A stretch of 64,000 nucleotides of DNA from RCIO01 sp040880025 (GCA_040880025.1 JBBDJD010000013.1:551661-615660); one strand, 5' to 3'; positions 28,452 through 37,818 are shown, counted from the stretch's first letter. Numbers and translations: made by a program. Notes: generated by a model from the sequence alone, not told the origin.

Positions 28452-29747
28452 ATGAGGGGCAACCATTCGAGAATTACGGGACTTGCTACGGCAGGCGCGC
28501 TTGCCGCGAGCATGATGTTCTCGCCTGCCTACGCGCAGGAAGACACCATCAAGGTCGGCGTTCTCCATTCGCTGTCGGGAACGATGGCCATTTCCGAAAC
28601 CACGCTGAAAGACGTCATGCTGATGCTCATCGAGCAGCAGAACGAAAAGGGCGGTCTTCTCGGCAAGAAGCTTGAGGCCGTCGTCGTCGACCCGGCGTCC
28701 GATTGGCCGCTCTTTGCCGAAAAGGCGCGCGAGCTGATTTCGGTCAACGAGGTGGCGGCGGTATTCGGCTGCTGGACATCGGTGTCGCGCAAGTCCGTGC
28801 TGCCGGTATTCGAGGAACTGAACTCGCTGCTTTTCTACCCGGTCCAGTATGAGGGCGAGGAAAGCCAGCGCAACGTGTTCTACACGGGCGCCGCCCCGAA
28901 CCAGCAGGCCATCCCCGCCGTCGACTACTTGATGAACGAAGGCGTCGAGCGCTGGGTTCTGGCCGGCACCGACTACGTCTATCCGCAGACGACCAACAAG
29001 ATCCTCCAGGCCTATCTGGAGGCCAAGGGCGTCGCGTCGGAAGACATCATGATCAACTACACGCCCTTCGGCCATTCCGACTGGCAGACGATCGTGACCG
29101 ACATCAAGAACTTCGGCTCCGCCGGCAAGAAGACCGCCGTTGTGTCCACCATCAACGGCGACGCTAATGTTCCCTTCTACAAGGAGCTCGGCAACCAGGG
29201 CATCAAGGCGGAAGACATCCCCGTCATCGCCTTCTCGGTTGGTGAGGAAGAACTCGCCGGGATCGACACGGCACCGCTGGTCGGCCATCTCGCTGCCTGG
29301 AACTACTTCCAGTCGGTCGAGAATGACGACAACACCGCGTTCATCGAGGCATGGAAGGCGTTCACGAGCGAAGAGCGCGTTACCAATGACCCGATGGAAG
29401 CTCATGTCATCGGCTTCAACATGTGGGTCGAGGCAGTCGAGAAGGCCGGCACCATCGATCCGGATGCGGTGATCGACGCCATCATCGGCGTGTCGGTGCC
29501 CAACCTGACGGGCGGCCTCTCGACCATGATGCCGAACCATCACATCACCAAGCCGGTGCTGATCGGCGAGATCCAGGATGACGGCCAGTTCGAGGTCGTG
29601 TGGGAAACCTCGGGCCTCGTTGTGGGTGACGAGTGGTCCGACTACCTGCCGGACTCCAAGGACCTGATCGCTGACTGGCGTGCGCCCATGTCGTGCGGAA
29701 ACTTCAACGTCGCGACGGGCAAGTGCGGCGGCAAGGGCGTCAACTGA
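28452..29747 (+). CDS. urtA: Urea ABC transporter, substrate-binding protein UrtA
   Basis: A 431-residue periplasmic binding protein of the HAAT family. The signal peptide ends at SMMFSPAYA/QED. The mature protein begins DTIKVGVLHSLSGTMAISET, and the motifs AVFGCWTSVSRKSVLPVFE and LLFYPVQYEGEE are specific to UrtA. GGAGG lies ten bases before the ATG. It is the first gene of urtABCDE and is followed by an attenuator-like hairpin, as expected for a binding protein made in excess over the membrane parts. Confidence 0.97.
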   Translation: MRGNHSRITGLATAGALAASMMFSPAYAQEDTIKVGVLHSLSGTMAISETTLKDVMLMLIEQQNEKGGLLGKKLEAVVVDPASDWPLFAEKARELISVNEVAAVFGCWTSVSRKSVLPVFEELNSLLFYPVQYEGEESQRNVFYTGAAPNQQAIPAVDYLMNEGVERWVLAGTDYVYPQTTNKILQAYLEAKGVASEDIMINYTPFGHSDWQTIVTDIKNFGSAGKKTAVVSTINGDANVPFYKELGNQGIKAEDIPVIAFSVGEEELAGIDTAPLVGHLAAWNYFQSVENDDNTAFIEAWKAFTSEERVTNDPMEAHVIGFNMWVEAVEKAGTIDPDAVIDAIIGVSVPNLTGGLSTMMPNHHITKPVLIGEIQDDGQFEVVWETSGLVVGDEWSDYLPDSKDLIADWRAPMSCGNFNVATGKCGGKGVN

Positions 29748-29785
29748 CGGTCGCGAGGGACCTGCGACTGGTCTGAGAGACTGCG

Positions 29786-29813
29786 CCGGGCGGCGTTTGC
29801 GCCGCCCGGTTTT
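29786..29813 (+). terminator. Terminator/attenuator between urtA and urtB
   Basis: Perfect 10-bp GC stem CCGGGCGGCG / CGCCGCCCGG, loop TTTG, then TTTT. Partial read-through would lower urtBCDE relative to urtA. Confidence 0.88.
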
Positions 29814-29853
29814 CAGAAGAACGAATTCCAGGGCTTTGGGGAAACGCCTTCCA

Positions 29854-31476
29854 ATGACATTATTGCGCGTCATTTCTGCCATCTTGCTGCTGGTCGGCAT
29901 GGCGACGGGCACGGCGCACGCCCAGGCAGATGAGGAAGCGCTGCGCGCGATCATCGCCAAATTCGCGCATTCCAAGAATTATGATCAGACCGAAGAGATC
30001 ATCAATGAGCTCGGCGCGACCGGCGAGCCATCGGTGGCTCAAGTGCTCAATGCGCTCTCCGACGGCAACGTCGCCTCCCGCAAGTCGGACGACCAGGTGT
30101 TCATTGTCCGTGAGGACAGAAAGAGGGTCGAATTGCTCGATCCGCTGACGCGCGAAAGCGTCGGGGAGGACGCCAGCAGCGCGATGAGCAAGGTCAAGGT
30201 CAAGAACAGCCTGCGCAGGCTGATCCGCGACGTTGTGGCCAATCTGACGCTCGGTTCGCCCAAATCCGATGTCCGGCTGAACGCGGCGCTGACCATGTTC
30301 GCCAATCCGGACCCGTCCATGATCGAAAGTCTTGACGTCGCGATAGGCGAGGAAGCCGACGCTTCCGTCAAACTCGCCATGCAGCAGGCCCGCGCCGCCG
30401 CGATCCTGATCTCGGATGCGGACGAGGCCGAAAAGGCGGACGCGATCGACCTGATCGCCATGCGCGGCGACCGCGATGCGCTTTCGCTTCTCACGGGCTT
30501 CTCCGCGAGCGCCGAGGGCGCTCTACACGATGCGGCGCAGGCCGCGATCGAGGAAATAAAGGGCCGTCTGGTGGTGTGGGACGCCGCGCAGAACGTCTGG
30601 TACGGCATCTCGCTGGGCTCGGTGCTGCTGCTGGCCGCCATCGGCCTCGCCATTACCTTCGGGGTGATGGGCGTCATCAACATGGCGCATGGCGAGATGG
30701 TGATGCTGGGCGCCTACACGACATTTGCCGTGCAGAGCGTCATCCGCGCATCCTTCCCCGGCCTGTTCGACTGGTCGCTGCTGATCGCGCTGCCGCTGGC
30801 GTTCCTCGTCGCGGGCACGGTGGGATTGCTCATCGAGCGTGGTGTGATCCGCTTTCTCTACGGCCGTCCGCTCGAGACGCTGCTCGCCACCTGGGGCGTA
30901 TCGCTGGTGCTTCAGCAGGCCGTGCGTTCGATCTTTGGCCCGACCAACCGTGAGGTCGGCAATCCGAGCTGGATGTCGGGCTCGTTCGATCTCGGCCAAC
31001 TCGCCATCACCTGGAACCGCTTGTGGATCGTGATCTTCGCGATCGGCGTCTTCGTTCTGCTCCTCTACGTGTTCAACCGCACGTCCTGGGGCCTGCACAT
31101 GCGCGCCGTCACGCAGAACCGGCGCATGGCCTCGTCCATGGGCATCCGCACGCCGTGGGTCGACGCCTTCACATTCGCACTGGGTTCCGGCATCGCAGGC
31201 ATCGCCGGCGTGGCGCTCACCCAGGTCGACAACGTCTCGCCCAATCTCGGCCAGAGCTACATCATCGACAGCTTCATGGTCGTTGTCTTCGGCGGGGTCG
31301 GCAATCTGTGGGGCACGCTTGTCGGCGCGCTCTCGCTCGGCATTCTTAACAAGTTCCTTGAGCCTTACGCCGGCGCGGTGCTGGGCAAGATTCTGGTTCT
31401 GGTGCTCATCATCCTGTTCATCCAGAAGCGCCCGCGCGGCCTGTTCGCGCTGCGGGGCAGGGCGGTCGAGACATGA
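29854..31476 (+). CDS. urtB: Urea ABC transporter, permease UrtB
   Basis: 540 residues. A signal peptide (LLRVISAILLLVGMATGTAH) leads into a roughly 210-residue helical-repeat periplasmic domain (NYDQTEEIINELGATGEPSV, FANPDPSMIESLDVAIGEEA) that is typical of UrtB. The LivH-type permease begins near residue 235 with YGISLGSVLLLAAIGLAITF and the MGVINMAHGEMVMLGAYTTF motif; about eight membrane segments follow. The frame is open into the end of urtA (29680); the ATG at 29854 is chosen because it starts the signal peptide. Its stop overlaps the urtC start. Confidence 0.96.
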   Translation: MTLLRVISAILLLVGMATGTAHAQADEEALRAIIAKFAHSKNYDQTEEIINELGATGEPSVAQVLNALSDGNVASRKSDDQVFIVREDRKRVELLDPLTRESVGEDASSAMSKVKVKNSLRRLIRDVVANLTLGSPKSDVRLNAALTMFANPDPSMIESLDVAIGEEADASVKLAMQQARAAAILISDADEAEKADAIDLIAMRGDRDALSLLTGFSASAEGALHDAAQAAIEEIKGRLVVWDAAQNVWYGISLGSVLLLAAIGLAITFGVMGVINMAHGEMVMLGAYTTFAVQSVIRASFPGLFDWSLLIALPLAFLVAGTVGLLIERGVIRFLYGRPLETLLATWGVSLVLQQAVRSIFGPTNREVGNPSWMSGSFDLGQLAITWNRLWIVIFAIGVFVLLLYVFNRTSWGLHMRAVTQNRRMASSMGIRTPWVDAFTFALGSGIAGIAGVALTQVDNVSPNLGQSYIIDSFMVVVFGGVGNLWGTLVGALSLGILNKFLEPYAGAVLGKILVLVLIILFIQKRPRGLFALRGRAVET

Positions 31477-32714
31477 TCACCGGCCGCTTTTTCGCCAACG
31501 GAATCACGCCCCGCGTTCTCACCACCATGCTCGTGCTGGTGGCATTGGCGATATTGGTCCCAGTACTCCATCTGGCGGTGCCGCGCGGCAGCGCGTTCCA
31601 CATTCCATCCTATGCGGTGGCGCTGTTCGGCAAATACCTGTGCTATGCGTTGCTGGCGCTCGCGCTCGATCTCGTCTGGGGTTATTGCGGCATCCTTTCG
31701 CTCGGCCACGGCGCATTTTTCGCGCTCGGCGGCTATGCGATGGGCATGTATCTGATGCGCCAGATCGGCGATCGCGGCGTCTACGGCAACCCGATCCTGC
31801 CCGACTTCATGGTGTTCCTGAACTACAAGGAACTGCCGTGGTTCTGGTACGGCTTCGACCAGTTCTGGTTCGCCATGCTGATGGTGCTGCTGGTGCCGGG
31901 GCTGCTCGCCTTCGTGTTCGGCTGGTTCGCTTTCCGCAGCCGCGTCACCGGCGTCTACCTGTCGATCATTACCCAGGCGCTGACCTACGCGCTGCTGCTC
32001 GCCTTCTTCCGCAACGATATGGGCTTCGGCGGCAATAACGGCCTGACCGACTTCAAGGACATTCTCGGTTTCTCGGTGCAGGCGAACTCGACCCGCGCCG
32101 CGCTCTTCTCGGCCACCGCCATCGCGCTTGCTCTGGGCGTCCTGTTTGTCGCCCTGGTCTCGGGATCGAAGTTCGGCAAGCTGATGGCCGCCGTCCGCGA
32201 TGCCGAAAGCCGCACGCGCTTCATCGGCTGGCGGCCTGAAAACATAAAGCTGTTCGCCTTCGTAGCCTCGGCCGTCATGGCCGGCGTCGCCGGCGCGCTT
32301 TATGTCCCACAGGTCGGCATCATCAATCCCGGCGAGTTCGCGCCGGCTAATTCGATCGAAGTGGTCGTGTGGACCGCCGTCGGCGGGCGGGCGACGATTG
32401 TCGGGCCGATCATCGGCGCGCTGCTCATCAACGGCGCCAAGAGCTGGTTCACCGCGCTCATGCCCGAGGTCTGGTTGTTTGCGCTGGGGGCGATCTTCAT
32501 CTTCAGCACGCTGTTCCTGCGGCGCGGCATCATCGGCACATTCGACGATTGGCGCGCCGGCCGGAAAGCCAAGAGCGCCGCCCGCATTGCCGAGGAAGGC
32601 GACCGCGCCGAAATCGATCCCGGTCACGAGGAGCACGTCGTCTCGGGGCCGAAGGAACGCGCCGCGATCCTCGATGGGCGGCGTGGTGATCCCGAACCGC
32701 AGCCGGCGGAGTAG
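31473..32714 (+). CDS. urtC: Urea ABC transporter, permease UrtC
   Basis: 413 residues, LivM-type permease. The motif WGYCGILSLGHGAFFALGGY and the EAA-like stretch VRDAESRTRFIGW identify the family; about ten membrane segments. The C-terminal 45 residues are a charged cytoplasmic tail. It overlaps urtB by four bases (ATGA), implying translational coupling, and is followed nine bases later by urtD. Confidence 0.96.
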   Translation: MITGRFFANGITPRVLTTMLVLVALAILVPVLHLAVPRGSAFHIPSYAVALFGKYLCYALLALALDLVWGYCGILSLGHGAFFALGGYAMGMYLMRQIGDRGVYGNPILPDFMVFLNYKELPWFWYGFDQFWFAMLMVLLVPGLLAFVFGWFAFRSRVTGVYLSIITQALTYALLLAFFRNDMGFGGNNGLTDFKDILGFSVQANSTRAALFSATAIALALGVLFVALVSGSKFGKLMAAVRDAESRTRFIGWRPENIKLFAFVASAVMAGVAGALYVPQVGIINPGEFAPANSIEVVVWTAVGGRATIVGPIIGALLINGAKSWFTALMPEVWLFALGAIFIFSTLFLRRGIIGTFDDWRAGRKAKSAARIAEEGDRAEIDPGHEEHVVSGPKERAAILDGRRGDPEPQPAE

Positions 32715-32723
32715 GAACGAGCG

Positions 32724-33470
32724 ATGAGCCGCAAGAACACCATCCTCTATCTCGACGGCGTGTCGGTCTCCTTCGATGGCTTCAAGGCGATCAACGACCT
32801 GTCGCTGGTGCTGGACCGGGGCGAAATGCGCGCCATCATCGGTCCCAACGGCGCCGGCAAGACGACAATGATGGACATCATCACCGGCAAGACCCGGCCC
32901 GACCAGGGCGAAGTCTTCTTCGATGGCGAGATCGATCTGACCCGCCACGACGAGGCCGACATCGCCATGATGGGTATCGGCCGCAAGTTCCAGAAGCCGA
33001 CCGTGTTCGAAAGCCAGACCGTTGAGGACAACATCCTGCTTTCGCTGCAGGGGTCGCGCTCGATATTCCCCGCCCTCTTCAACCGGGTCACGGTCGAAAA
33101 TCGCCAGCGCATCGATGAGATTCTGGACGCCATCCGCCTGGAGGCGCGTCGCAATGACCTCGCATCGGGATTGTCGCATGGACAGAAGCAGTGGCTGGAG
33201 ATCGGCATGCTGCTCGCGCAGGATCCCAAGCTGCTTCTGGTCGACGAGCCGGTCGCGGGCATGACCGACGCCGAGACGGTGGAGACGGCGCGGCTCTTGA
33301 AGGACATTGCGAAGAACCACTCGGTCGTGGTGGTCGAACACGACATGCATTTCGTTCGCGAGCTCGGCGTCAAGGTCACCTGCCTGCATGAAGGCTCGGT
33401 GCTTTCGGAAGGCCCGCTCGATTTCGTCTCGGCGGACGAGCGGGTCATCGAAGTCTATCTGGGGAGGTGA
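32724..33470 (+). CDS. urtD: Urea ABC transporter, ATPase UrtD
   Basis: 248 residues. Walker A is GPNGAGKTTMMD, the Q-loop region is GRKFQKPTVFESQTVEDN, the signature is LSHGQKQWLEIG, Walker B is LLLVDEPVAGM and the H-loop is VVVVEHDMHFV. The signature LSHGQ instead of LSGGQ is normal for UrtD. It energises urea uptake together with UrtE. It is preceded by GGAACGAGCG and overlaps or abuts urtE. Confidence 0.96.
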   Translation: MSRKNTILYLDGVSVSFDGFKAINDLSLVLDRGEMRAIIGPNGAGKTTMMDIITGKTRPDQGEVFFDGEIDLTRHDEADIAMMGIGRKFQKPTVFESQTVEDNILLSLQGSRSIFPALFNRVTVENRQRIDEILDAIRLEARRNDLASGLSHGQKQWLEIGMLLAQDPKLLLVDEPVAGMTDAETVETARLLKDIAKNHSVVVVEHDMHFVRELGVKVTCLHEGSVLSEGPLDFVSADERVIEVYLGR

Positions 33471-33472
33471 GG

Positions 33473-34168
33473 ATGCTGACTGTCACCGACGCCACGCTTC
33501 ACTATGGCGCCGCCAGGGCGCTGCGCGGCGTGTCGCTTGAGGTCGATGCCGGCAAGATCACCTGCGTGCTCGGGCGCAACGGCGTTGGCAAGACCAGTTT
33601 GATGCGCTCGATCGTCGGACATCACCGGTTGACTTCGGGAACGATTACCTTCGAGGGGAAGGGGATCGACCGCAGCGCGGCCTACGACCGTGCCCGGTCG
33701 GGCATCTCGTTCGTGCCGCAGGGCAGGGAGATATTCCCGCTGCTCACCGTGCGCGAAAACCTCGAGACCGGCTATGCGCCACTGAAGGCGAAGGACCGTG
33801 ACATTCCAGGTCACGTCTTCGAGCTGTTTCCGGTGCTGAAGGAAATGCTGTCGCGGCGCGGCGGAGACCTTTCCGGCGGACAGCAGCAGCAGCTCGCCAT
33901 CGGCCGGGCGCTGGTCATGCGGCCGAAGCTTCTGGTGCTCGACGAGCCGACCGAGGGCATCCAGCCGTCGATCATCAAGGATATCGGCAAGGCGATCCGA
34001 TACCTGCGCGACACCGCCGGCATCGCCGTCCTGCTGGTCGAGCAATATCTCGATTTCTGCCGCGAACTGGCCGACGAGGTCTACATCATGGACCGCGGCC
34101 AGATCGTCCATCACGGTCCGGCGCAGGACCTCGACCGCGCCGACGTGAAAGGCCATCTGACGGTGTAA
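33473..34168 (+). CDS. urtE: Urea ABC transporter, ATPase UrtE
   Basis: 231 residues. Walker A GRNGVGKTSLMRS, signature LSGGQQQQLAIGRAL, Walker B LLVLDEPTEGIQPS and H-loop VLLVEQYLDFC. The QQQQ after the signature and TEGIQPS are UrtE hallmarks. Two starts are possible: GTG at 33467, overlapping urtD, or the ATG at 33473, which has GGGAGG six bases upstream and is preferred. It is the last gene of the transporter; no urease gene follows in this window. Confidence 0.95.
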   Translation: MLTVTDATLHYGAARALRGVSLEVDAGKITCVLGRNGVGKTSLMRSIVGHHRLTSGTITFEGKGIDRSAAYDRARSGISFVPQGREIFPLLTVRENLETGYAPLKAKDRDIPGHVFELFPVLKEMLSRRGGDLSGGQQQQLAIGRALVMRPKLLVLDEPTEGIQPSIIKDIGKAIRYLRDTAGIAVLLVEQYLDFCRELADEVYIMDRGQIVHHGPAQDLDRADVKGHLTV

Positions 34169-34210
34169 ATCGCGCTCGCCCCGCTTCAGGCGCTGTGCTA
34201 GCGTCGCCGC

Positions 34211-34438
34211 GTGCGCACAATATTGATGGCCATTCTGGGTTTCGTTCTCGGCTCCATTGGAGCTGCCTTGGTTCTGTTCCTCGGCTATATCCTGGTCACG
34301 ACCATCACGAATTATCATGATTTCGAAGGTACGACCGCCATGGGCTTCGCTTTTGGCATCATGCCTGTAGGGGCGGTGGCCGGCGGCGTCGCCGGCGCGG
34401 CCTTTTTCGTGCATCTGGCCCGGCCGCGCCGCGTCTGA
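34211..34438 (+). CDS. Small membrane protein, unknown function
   Basis: 75 residues with two predicted membrane segments (ILMAILGFVLGSIGAALVLF and GFAFGIMPVGAVAGGVAGAA) and an Arg-rich C-terminal end (LARPRRV), giving a small hairpin membrane protein. The start is a GTG at 34211, or an ATG at 34226. It follows urtE by about 40 bp and might be cotranscribed, but is not a known urt component. Coding is supported by strong third-position GC bias only. Confidence 0.6.
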   Translation: MRTILMAILGFVLGSIGAALVLFLGYILVTTITNYHDFEGTTAMGFAFGIMPVGAVAGGVAGAAFFVHLARPRRV

Positions 34439-34506
34439 GTGGGATGAACAACCACTCCGTGCAAGGCTACATCTATCCGAAGTCGGCACATCGGCGCGTC
34501 GTTGGG

Positions 34507-34521
34507 TTAACGAAGCGTTAA
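34507..34521 (+). promoter_or_regulatory. Perfect CtrA-binding box
   Basis: TTAACGAAGCGTTAA followed by CC fits TTAA-N7-TTAA(C) exactly. It is centred about 58 bases before the ATG at 34572, where CtrA could activate or block a promoter. Confidence 0.7.
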
Positions 34522-34571
34522 CCATCCGGGAGCAGCATCATTAGTTGGGAGGAACCCGTAGGAGAACAGTC

Positions 34572-34925
34572 ATGTTCCGCATGGGCACTCTCAAGCCGCG
34601 CGCCGGGCTCCCAGGCGCAGCCGCACTTTCCGCAATGTTCCTCATTTTTCCGGCAGCAGCACATGATGCCATACCAACGGCTGCCAAGCCGCAGGGCTGG
34701 TCGTACCCGCTGGCGTGCTGCTCCGGCTATGACTGCCGCGAGGTTGCGCAGAGCGAGATCAGGGAACGACCGGAAGGATACGTCATCGCAACCACGGGCG
34801 AGGTCATTCCGATGACCGACAGCAAGGTGAAGATGTCACCCGACGGGGCGTTCCACTGGTGCTCCAAGGGTGGCCGCGATGACGGCGATACGATCTGCCT
34901 GTTTGTGCCCCCGCGCGGATTCTGA
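34572..34925 (+). CDS. Small exported Cys-containing protein, unknown function
   Basis: 117 residues. The signal peptide runs to about residue 33 (AALSAMFLIFPAAAHDA). The mature part has five Cys (ACCSGYDC, HWCSKGG, TICLFVPP) and a conserved-looking core, WSYPLACCSGYDCREV, seen in many uncharacterised Hyphomicrobiales periplasmic proteins. The start at 34572 is chosen over TTG 34545 because TAGGAG lies eight bases before it. A perfect CtrA box lies just upstream, hinting at cell-cycle control. Confidence 0.8.
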   Translation: MFRMGTLKPRAGLPGAAALSAMFLIFPAAAHDAIPTAAKPQGWSYPLACCSGYDCREVAQSEIRERPEGYVIATTGEVIPMTDSKVKMSPDGAFHWCSKGGRDDGDTICLFVPPRGF

Positions 34926-35088
34926 GGCGAAATCGGCAACGCCTCGTTGAAGGACGAATACGACGTAGACCGGACCGTCGTCGCCCGGCGGCTCCAATTG
35001 GTCCTACCAGATTGCGTTCCCGCCCGACGCGCGCTAACATCGCGATTAATTCGAATTCCGAAATAAATGCGGTCAGGGAGGAAAAGCG

Positions 35089-35715
35089 ATGGCTGGCAAG
35101 AAAATTCTGATGCTCGTTGGCGAGTTCAGCGAGGAGTACGAGATCTTCGTCTTCGAACAGGCCATGCACGCGGTCGGGCATACGGTGCATGTCGTGTGCC
35201 CGGACAAGAAGAAGGGCGAAGTCATCAAGACCTCGCTGCACGACTTCGAGGGAAACCAGACCTACACGGAAAAGCTCGGCCACGACTATTACGTCAACAA
35301 GACGTTCGCGGATGTCGATCCCGCGGACTATGACGCGGTCTACTGCGCCGGCGGGCGCGGGCCTGAATACATTCGCATCGACAAGCGCGTTCAGGCGATT
35401 GTCCGCCACTTCCATGAATCCGGAAAACCGATCTTCACGATCTGCCACGGGGTCCAGATACTCATCGCCGTCGATGGCGTCGTGCGGGGCAGGGAGGTCG
35501 CCGCGCTTCACTATTGCGAACCGGAAGTGACGCTCGCTGGCGGCAAATATATCGATGTGCCCGCCGACGGCGCCCATGTCGACGGCAACATCGTCTCCGC
35601 CAAGGGTTGGCCCGGCCTGTCCAACTTCATGCGGCTGTGTCTGCAGGTGCTGGGCACCGAGATCAGTCATGGCGAAGCGCTGCAGGAAGACCGTCAGGTC
35701 CGTAGCGCGGCCTAG
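35089..35715 (+). CDS. DJ-1/PfpI family protein
   Basis: 208 residues of the class I glutamine amidotransferase-like superfamily. The nucleophile elbow is FTICHGVQIL, with the acidic partner probably in VGEFSEEYE near the N-terminus. Members act as glyoxalase III/deglycase, amidases or chaperones; the length and motif do not decide which. GGGAGG is seven bases before the ATG. It converges on the carboxylase gene with 30 bp between them. No amidotransferase partner is nearby. Confidence 0.88.
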   Translation: MAGKKILMLVGEFSEEYEIFVFEQAMHAVGHTVHVVCPDKKKGEVIKTSLHDFEGNQTYTEKLGHDYYVNKTFADVDPADYDAVYCAGGRGPEYIRIDKRVQAIVRHFHESGKPIFTICHGVQILIAVDGVVRGREVAALHYCEPEVTLAGGKYIDVPADGAHVDGNIVSAKGWPGLSNFMRLCLQVLGTEISHGEALQEDRQVRSAA

Positions 35716-35745
35716 AGGTCAGCCACAACAACAAGCGCGACGACG

Positions 35746-37278
35746 TCACAGCGGGATGTTGTCGTGCTTCTTCCAGGGGTTGGCGAGTTCCTTGTTGCGC
35801 AGCAGCCTGAGACCGCGCGCAACGCGCCGGCGGGTGGAATGCGGCATGATCACCTCGTCTATATAGCCGCGCTCGGCCGCCACGAAGGGCGACAGAAACC
35901 GGTCTTCATATGCCTTGGTGTGCTTGGCGATCTTCTCGGCATCGCCGACATCCTTGCGGTAGATGATCTCGACCGCGCCCCTGGCGCCCATCACCGCGAT
36001 TTGCGCCGACGGCCAGGCATAGTTGAGGTCGCCGCGCAGATGTTTTGAAGCCATCACGTCATAGGCGCCGCCGAAGGCCTTGCGCGTGATGATGGTTATC
36101 TTCGGCACGGTTGCCTCGGCATAGGCGAAAAGCAGCTTGGCGCCGTGCTTGATAAGTCCGCCATATTCCTGGCTCGTGCCCGGCAGGAAGCCCGGAACGT
36201 CGACAAATGTTACGATCGGGATCGAGAAACAGTCGCAGAAGCGCACGAACCGCGCCGCCTTGCGCGAAGCATCGCTGTCGAGAACACCGGCCAGCACCAT
36301 GGGCTGGTTGGCGACGATGCCAACCGTCCGGCCTTCAACCCGGCCGAAGCCGGTGATGATGTTTTTGGCGAAGGACGCCTGGATTTCGAAGAAGTCGCCC
36401 TCGTCGACGGTCTTCTGGATCAACTCCTTGATGTCGTAGGGCTTGTTGGAGTTGTCCGGCACCAGCGTATCGAGCGAGAAGTCGTCTTCCGCCGCCGATT
36501 GATGGCAATCGATCTCCGGCAATTCCGCAGTGTTCGACAGCGGCAAAAGGTCGATCAGGCGCCGCATCTGCTGCAGCGCCTCGACGTCGTTGTCATAGGC
36601 GCCGTCGGCGATCGAGGATTTTGTCGTGTGCACGGAAGCACCGCCGAGTTCCTCCGCCGTCACGGTCTCGTTGGTGACGGTCTTCACCACGTCCGGCCCG
36701 GTGACGAACATGTAGGACGTGTCGCGCACCATGAAGATGAAGTCGGTCATGGCGGGCGAATACACGTCGCCGCCCGCGCAGGGACCCATGATGACCGAAA
36801 TCTGGGGAATGACGCCGGAGGCCAGCACGTTGCGCTGGAAGATTTCGGCGTAGCCGCCGAGCGCGGCCACGCCCTCCTGGATGCGCGCGCCGCCGGCATC
36901 GTACAGCCCGATGATCGGCGTGCGGTTCTTCAGCGCCATCTCCTGCACCTTCACCACCTTCTCGGCATGCGCCTCCGACAGCGAGCCGCCGAATACGGTG
37001 AAGTCCTTGGCGAAGATGAATACCGGACGGCCGTTGACCGTGCCCCAGCCGGTGACCACGCCGTCGCCGGAATATTTCGTCTTCTCCATGCCGAAATCGG
37101 TGGATCGGTGCTCGACGAACATGTCGAACTCCTCGAACGTGCCTTCGTCGAGGAAGATGGAGATACGCTCGCGAGCGGTCAGCTTGCCGCGTTTGTGCTG
37201 CGCGTCGATTCGCGCCTGGCCGCCACCTGATCGCGCCACGGCGCGCCGACGCTCAAGTTCGGCAATCACTTCCTTCAT
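35746..37278 (-). CDS. pccB: Acyl-CoA carboxylase, carboxyltransferase (beta) subunit, propionyl-CoA type
   Basis: 510 residues. It transfers CO2 from carboxy-biotin to propionyl-CoA (or a related acyl-CoA) to form methylmalonyl-CoA. The two crotonase-like halves show the oxyanion-hole glycines in GPCAGGDVYSPAMTDF and KAFGGAYDVMASK; the N-terminal ELERRRAVARSGGG and the C-terminal NPWKKHDNIPL ending are typical of PccB. The biotin-carrying alpha subunit is not in the window, which is unusual only in that rhizobia often keep pccB and pccA close together. Confidence 0.93.
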   Translation of the reverse strand: MKEVIAELERRRAVARSGGGQARIDAQHKRGKLTARERISIFLDEGTFEEFDMFVEHRSTDFGMEKTKYSGDGVVTGWGTVNGRPVFIFAKDFTVFGGSLSEAHAEKVVKVQEMALKNRTPIIGLYDAGGARIQEGVAALGGYAEIFQRNVLASGVIPQISVIMGPCAGGDVYSPAMTDFIFMVRDTSYMFVTGPDVVKTVTNETVTAEELGGASVHTTKSSIADGAYDNDVEALQQMRRLIDLLPLSNTAELPEIDCHQSAAEDDFSLDTLVPDNSNKPYDIKELIQKTVDEGDFFEIQASFAKNIITGFGRVEGRTVGIVANQPMVLAGVLDSDASRKAARFVRFCDCFSIPIVTFVDVPGFLPGTSQEYGGLIKHGAKLLFAYAEATVPKITIITRKAFGGAYDVMASKHLRGDLNYAWPSAQIAVMGARGAVEIIYRKDVGDAEKIAKHTKAYEDRFLSPFVAAERGYIDEVIMPHSTRRRVARGLRLLRNKELANPWKKHDNIPL

Positions 37279-37377
37279 CGATGATCCCCCACGGGCAAAT
37301 GTGGCCTCGAACCTGTTAGCACGATCGCTGCGGCAGACAAGCGCGAGCGTATGCGGGGCCGGCGCACCTCGATGCGC

Positions 37378-37818
37378 TCACCACTCGCCGGTATTGCCCA
37401 TCGATGCCCAGGGTTCCGCTTTCTCTTGGGCGCCGCCCTTTTGCAGCAGCTCGAAGGAGATGTTGTCCGGCGAGCGGACGAATGCCATGCGTCCGTCGCG
37501 CGGCGGCCGGTTGATCGTCACGCCGGCGTCCATCAGCTTCTGGCAGGTCTGGTAAATGTCATCGACCTCGTAGGCGAGGTGGCCGAAATTGCGTCCGCCG
37601 GAATATTCCTCGGGATCCCAGTTGTAGGTGAGCTCCAGCAGGGGCGCCCCGCTCATCTCGCCCGCCTTTTCGTCCTCGGGCGCGGCCAGAAAGATGAGCG
37701 TGAATCGGCCGCCGTCATTGTCGATCCGGCGCACTTCCTTCATGCCGAGCTTGTTGCAATAGAAATCGAGCGATTCATCGATATTGGTCACGCGGACCAT
37801 GGTGTGCAGATAGCGCAT
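37378..37818 (-). CDS. gloA: Lactoylglutathione lyase (glyoxalase I)
   Basis: 146 residues, two VOC modules. It isomerises the methylglyoxal-glutathione hemithioacetal to S-lactoylglutathione. The four metal ligands are present: His5 (RYLHTMVRV), Glu in LLELTYNWD, His in FGHLAYEV and Glu in ISFELLQK. TYNWD and GGRNFGHLAYEV are GloA signatures. It lies upstream of pccB in the same direction with about 100 bp between, and is divergent from the cold-shock gene. Confidence 0.95.
   Translation of the reverse strand: MRYLHTMVRVTNIDESLDFYCNKLGMKEVRRIDNDGGRFTLIFLAAPEDEKAGEMSGAPLLELTYNWDPEEYSGGRNFGHLAYEVDDIYQTCQKLMDAGVTINRPPRDGRMAFVRSPDNISFELLQKGGAQEKAEPWASMGNTGEW

Noticed and set aside
28446..29975. 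509-codon minus-strand frame
   Set aside because: Antisense to urtA; no family features.
31365..33389. 674-codon minus-strand frame
   Set aside because: Antisense to urtB/urtC/urtD, which have unmistakable family motifs; the His/Asp/Arg-rich product is typical of shadow frames.
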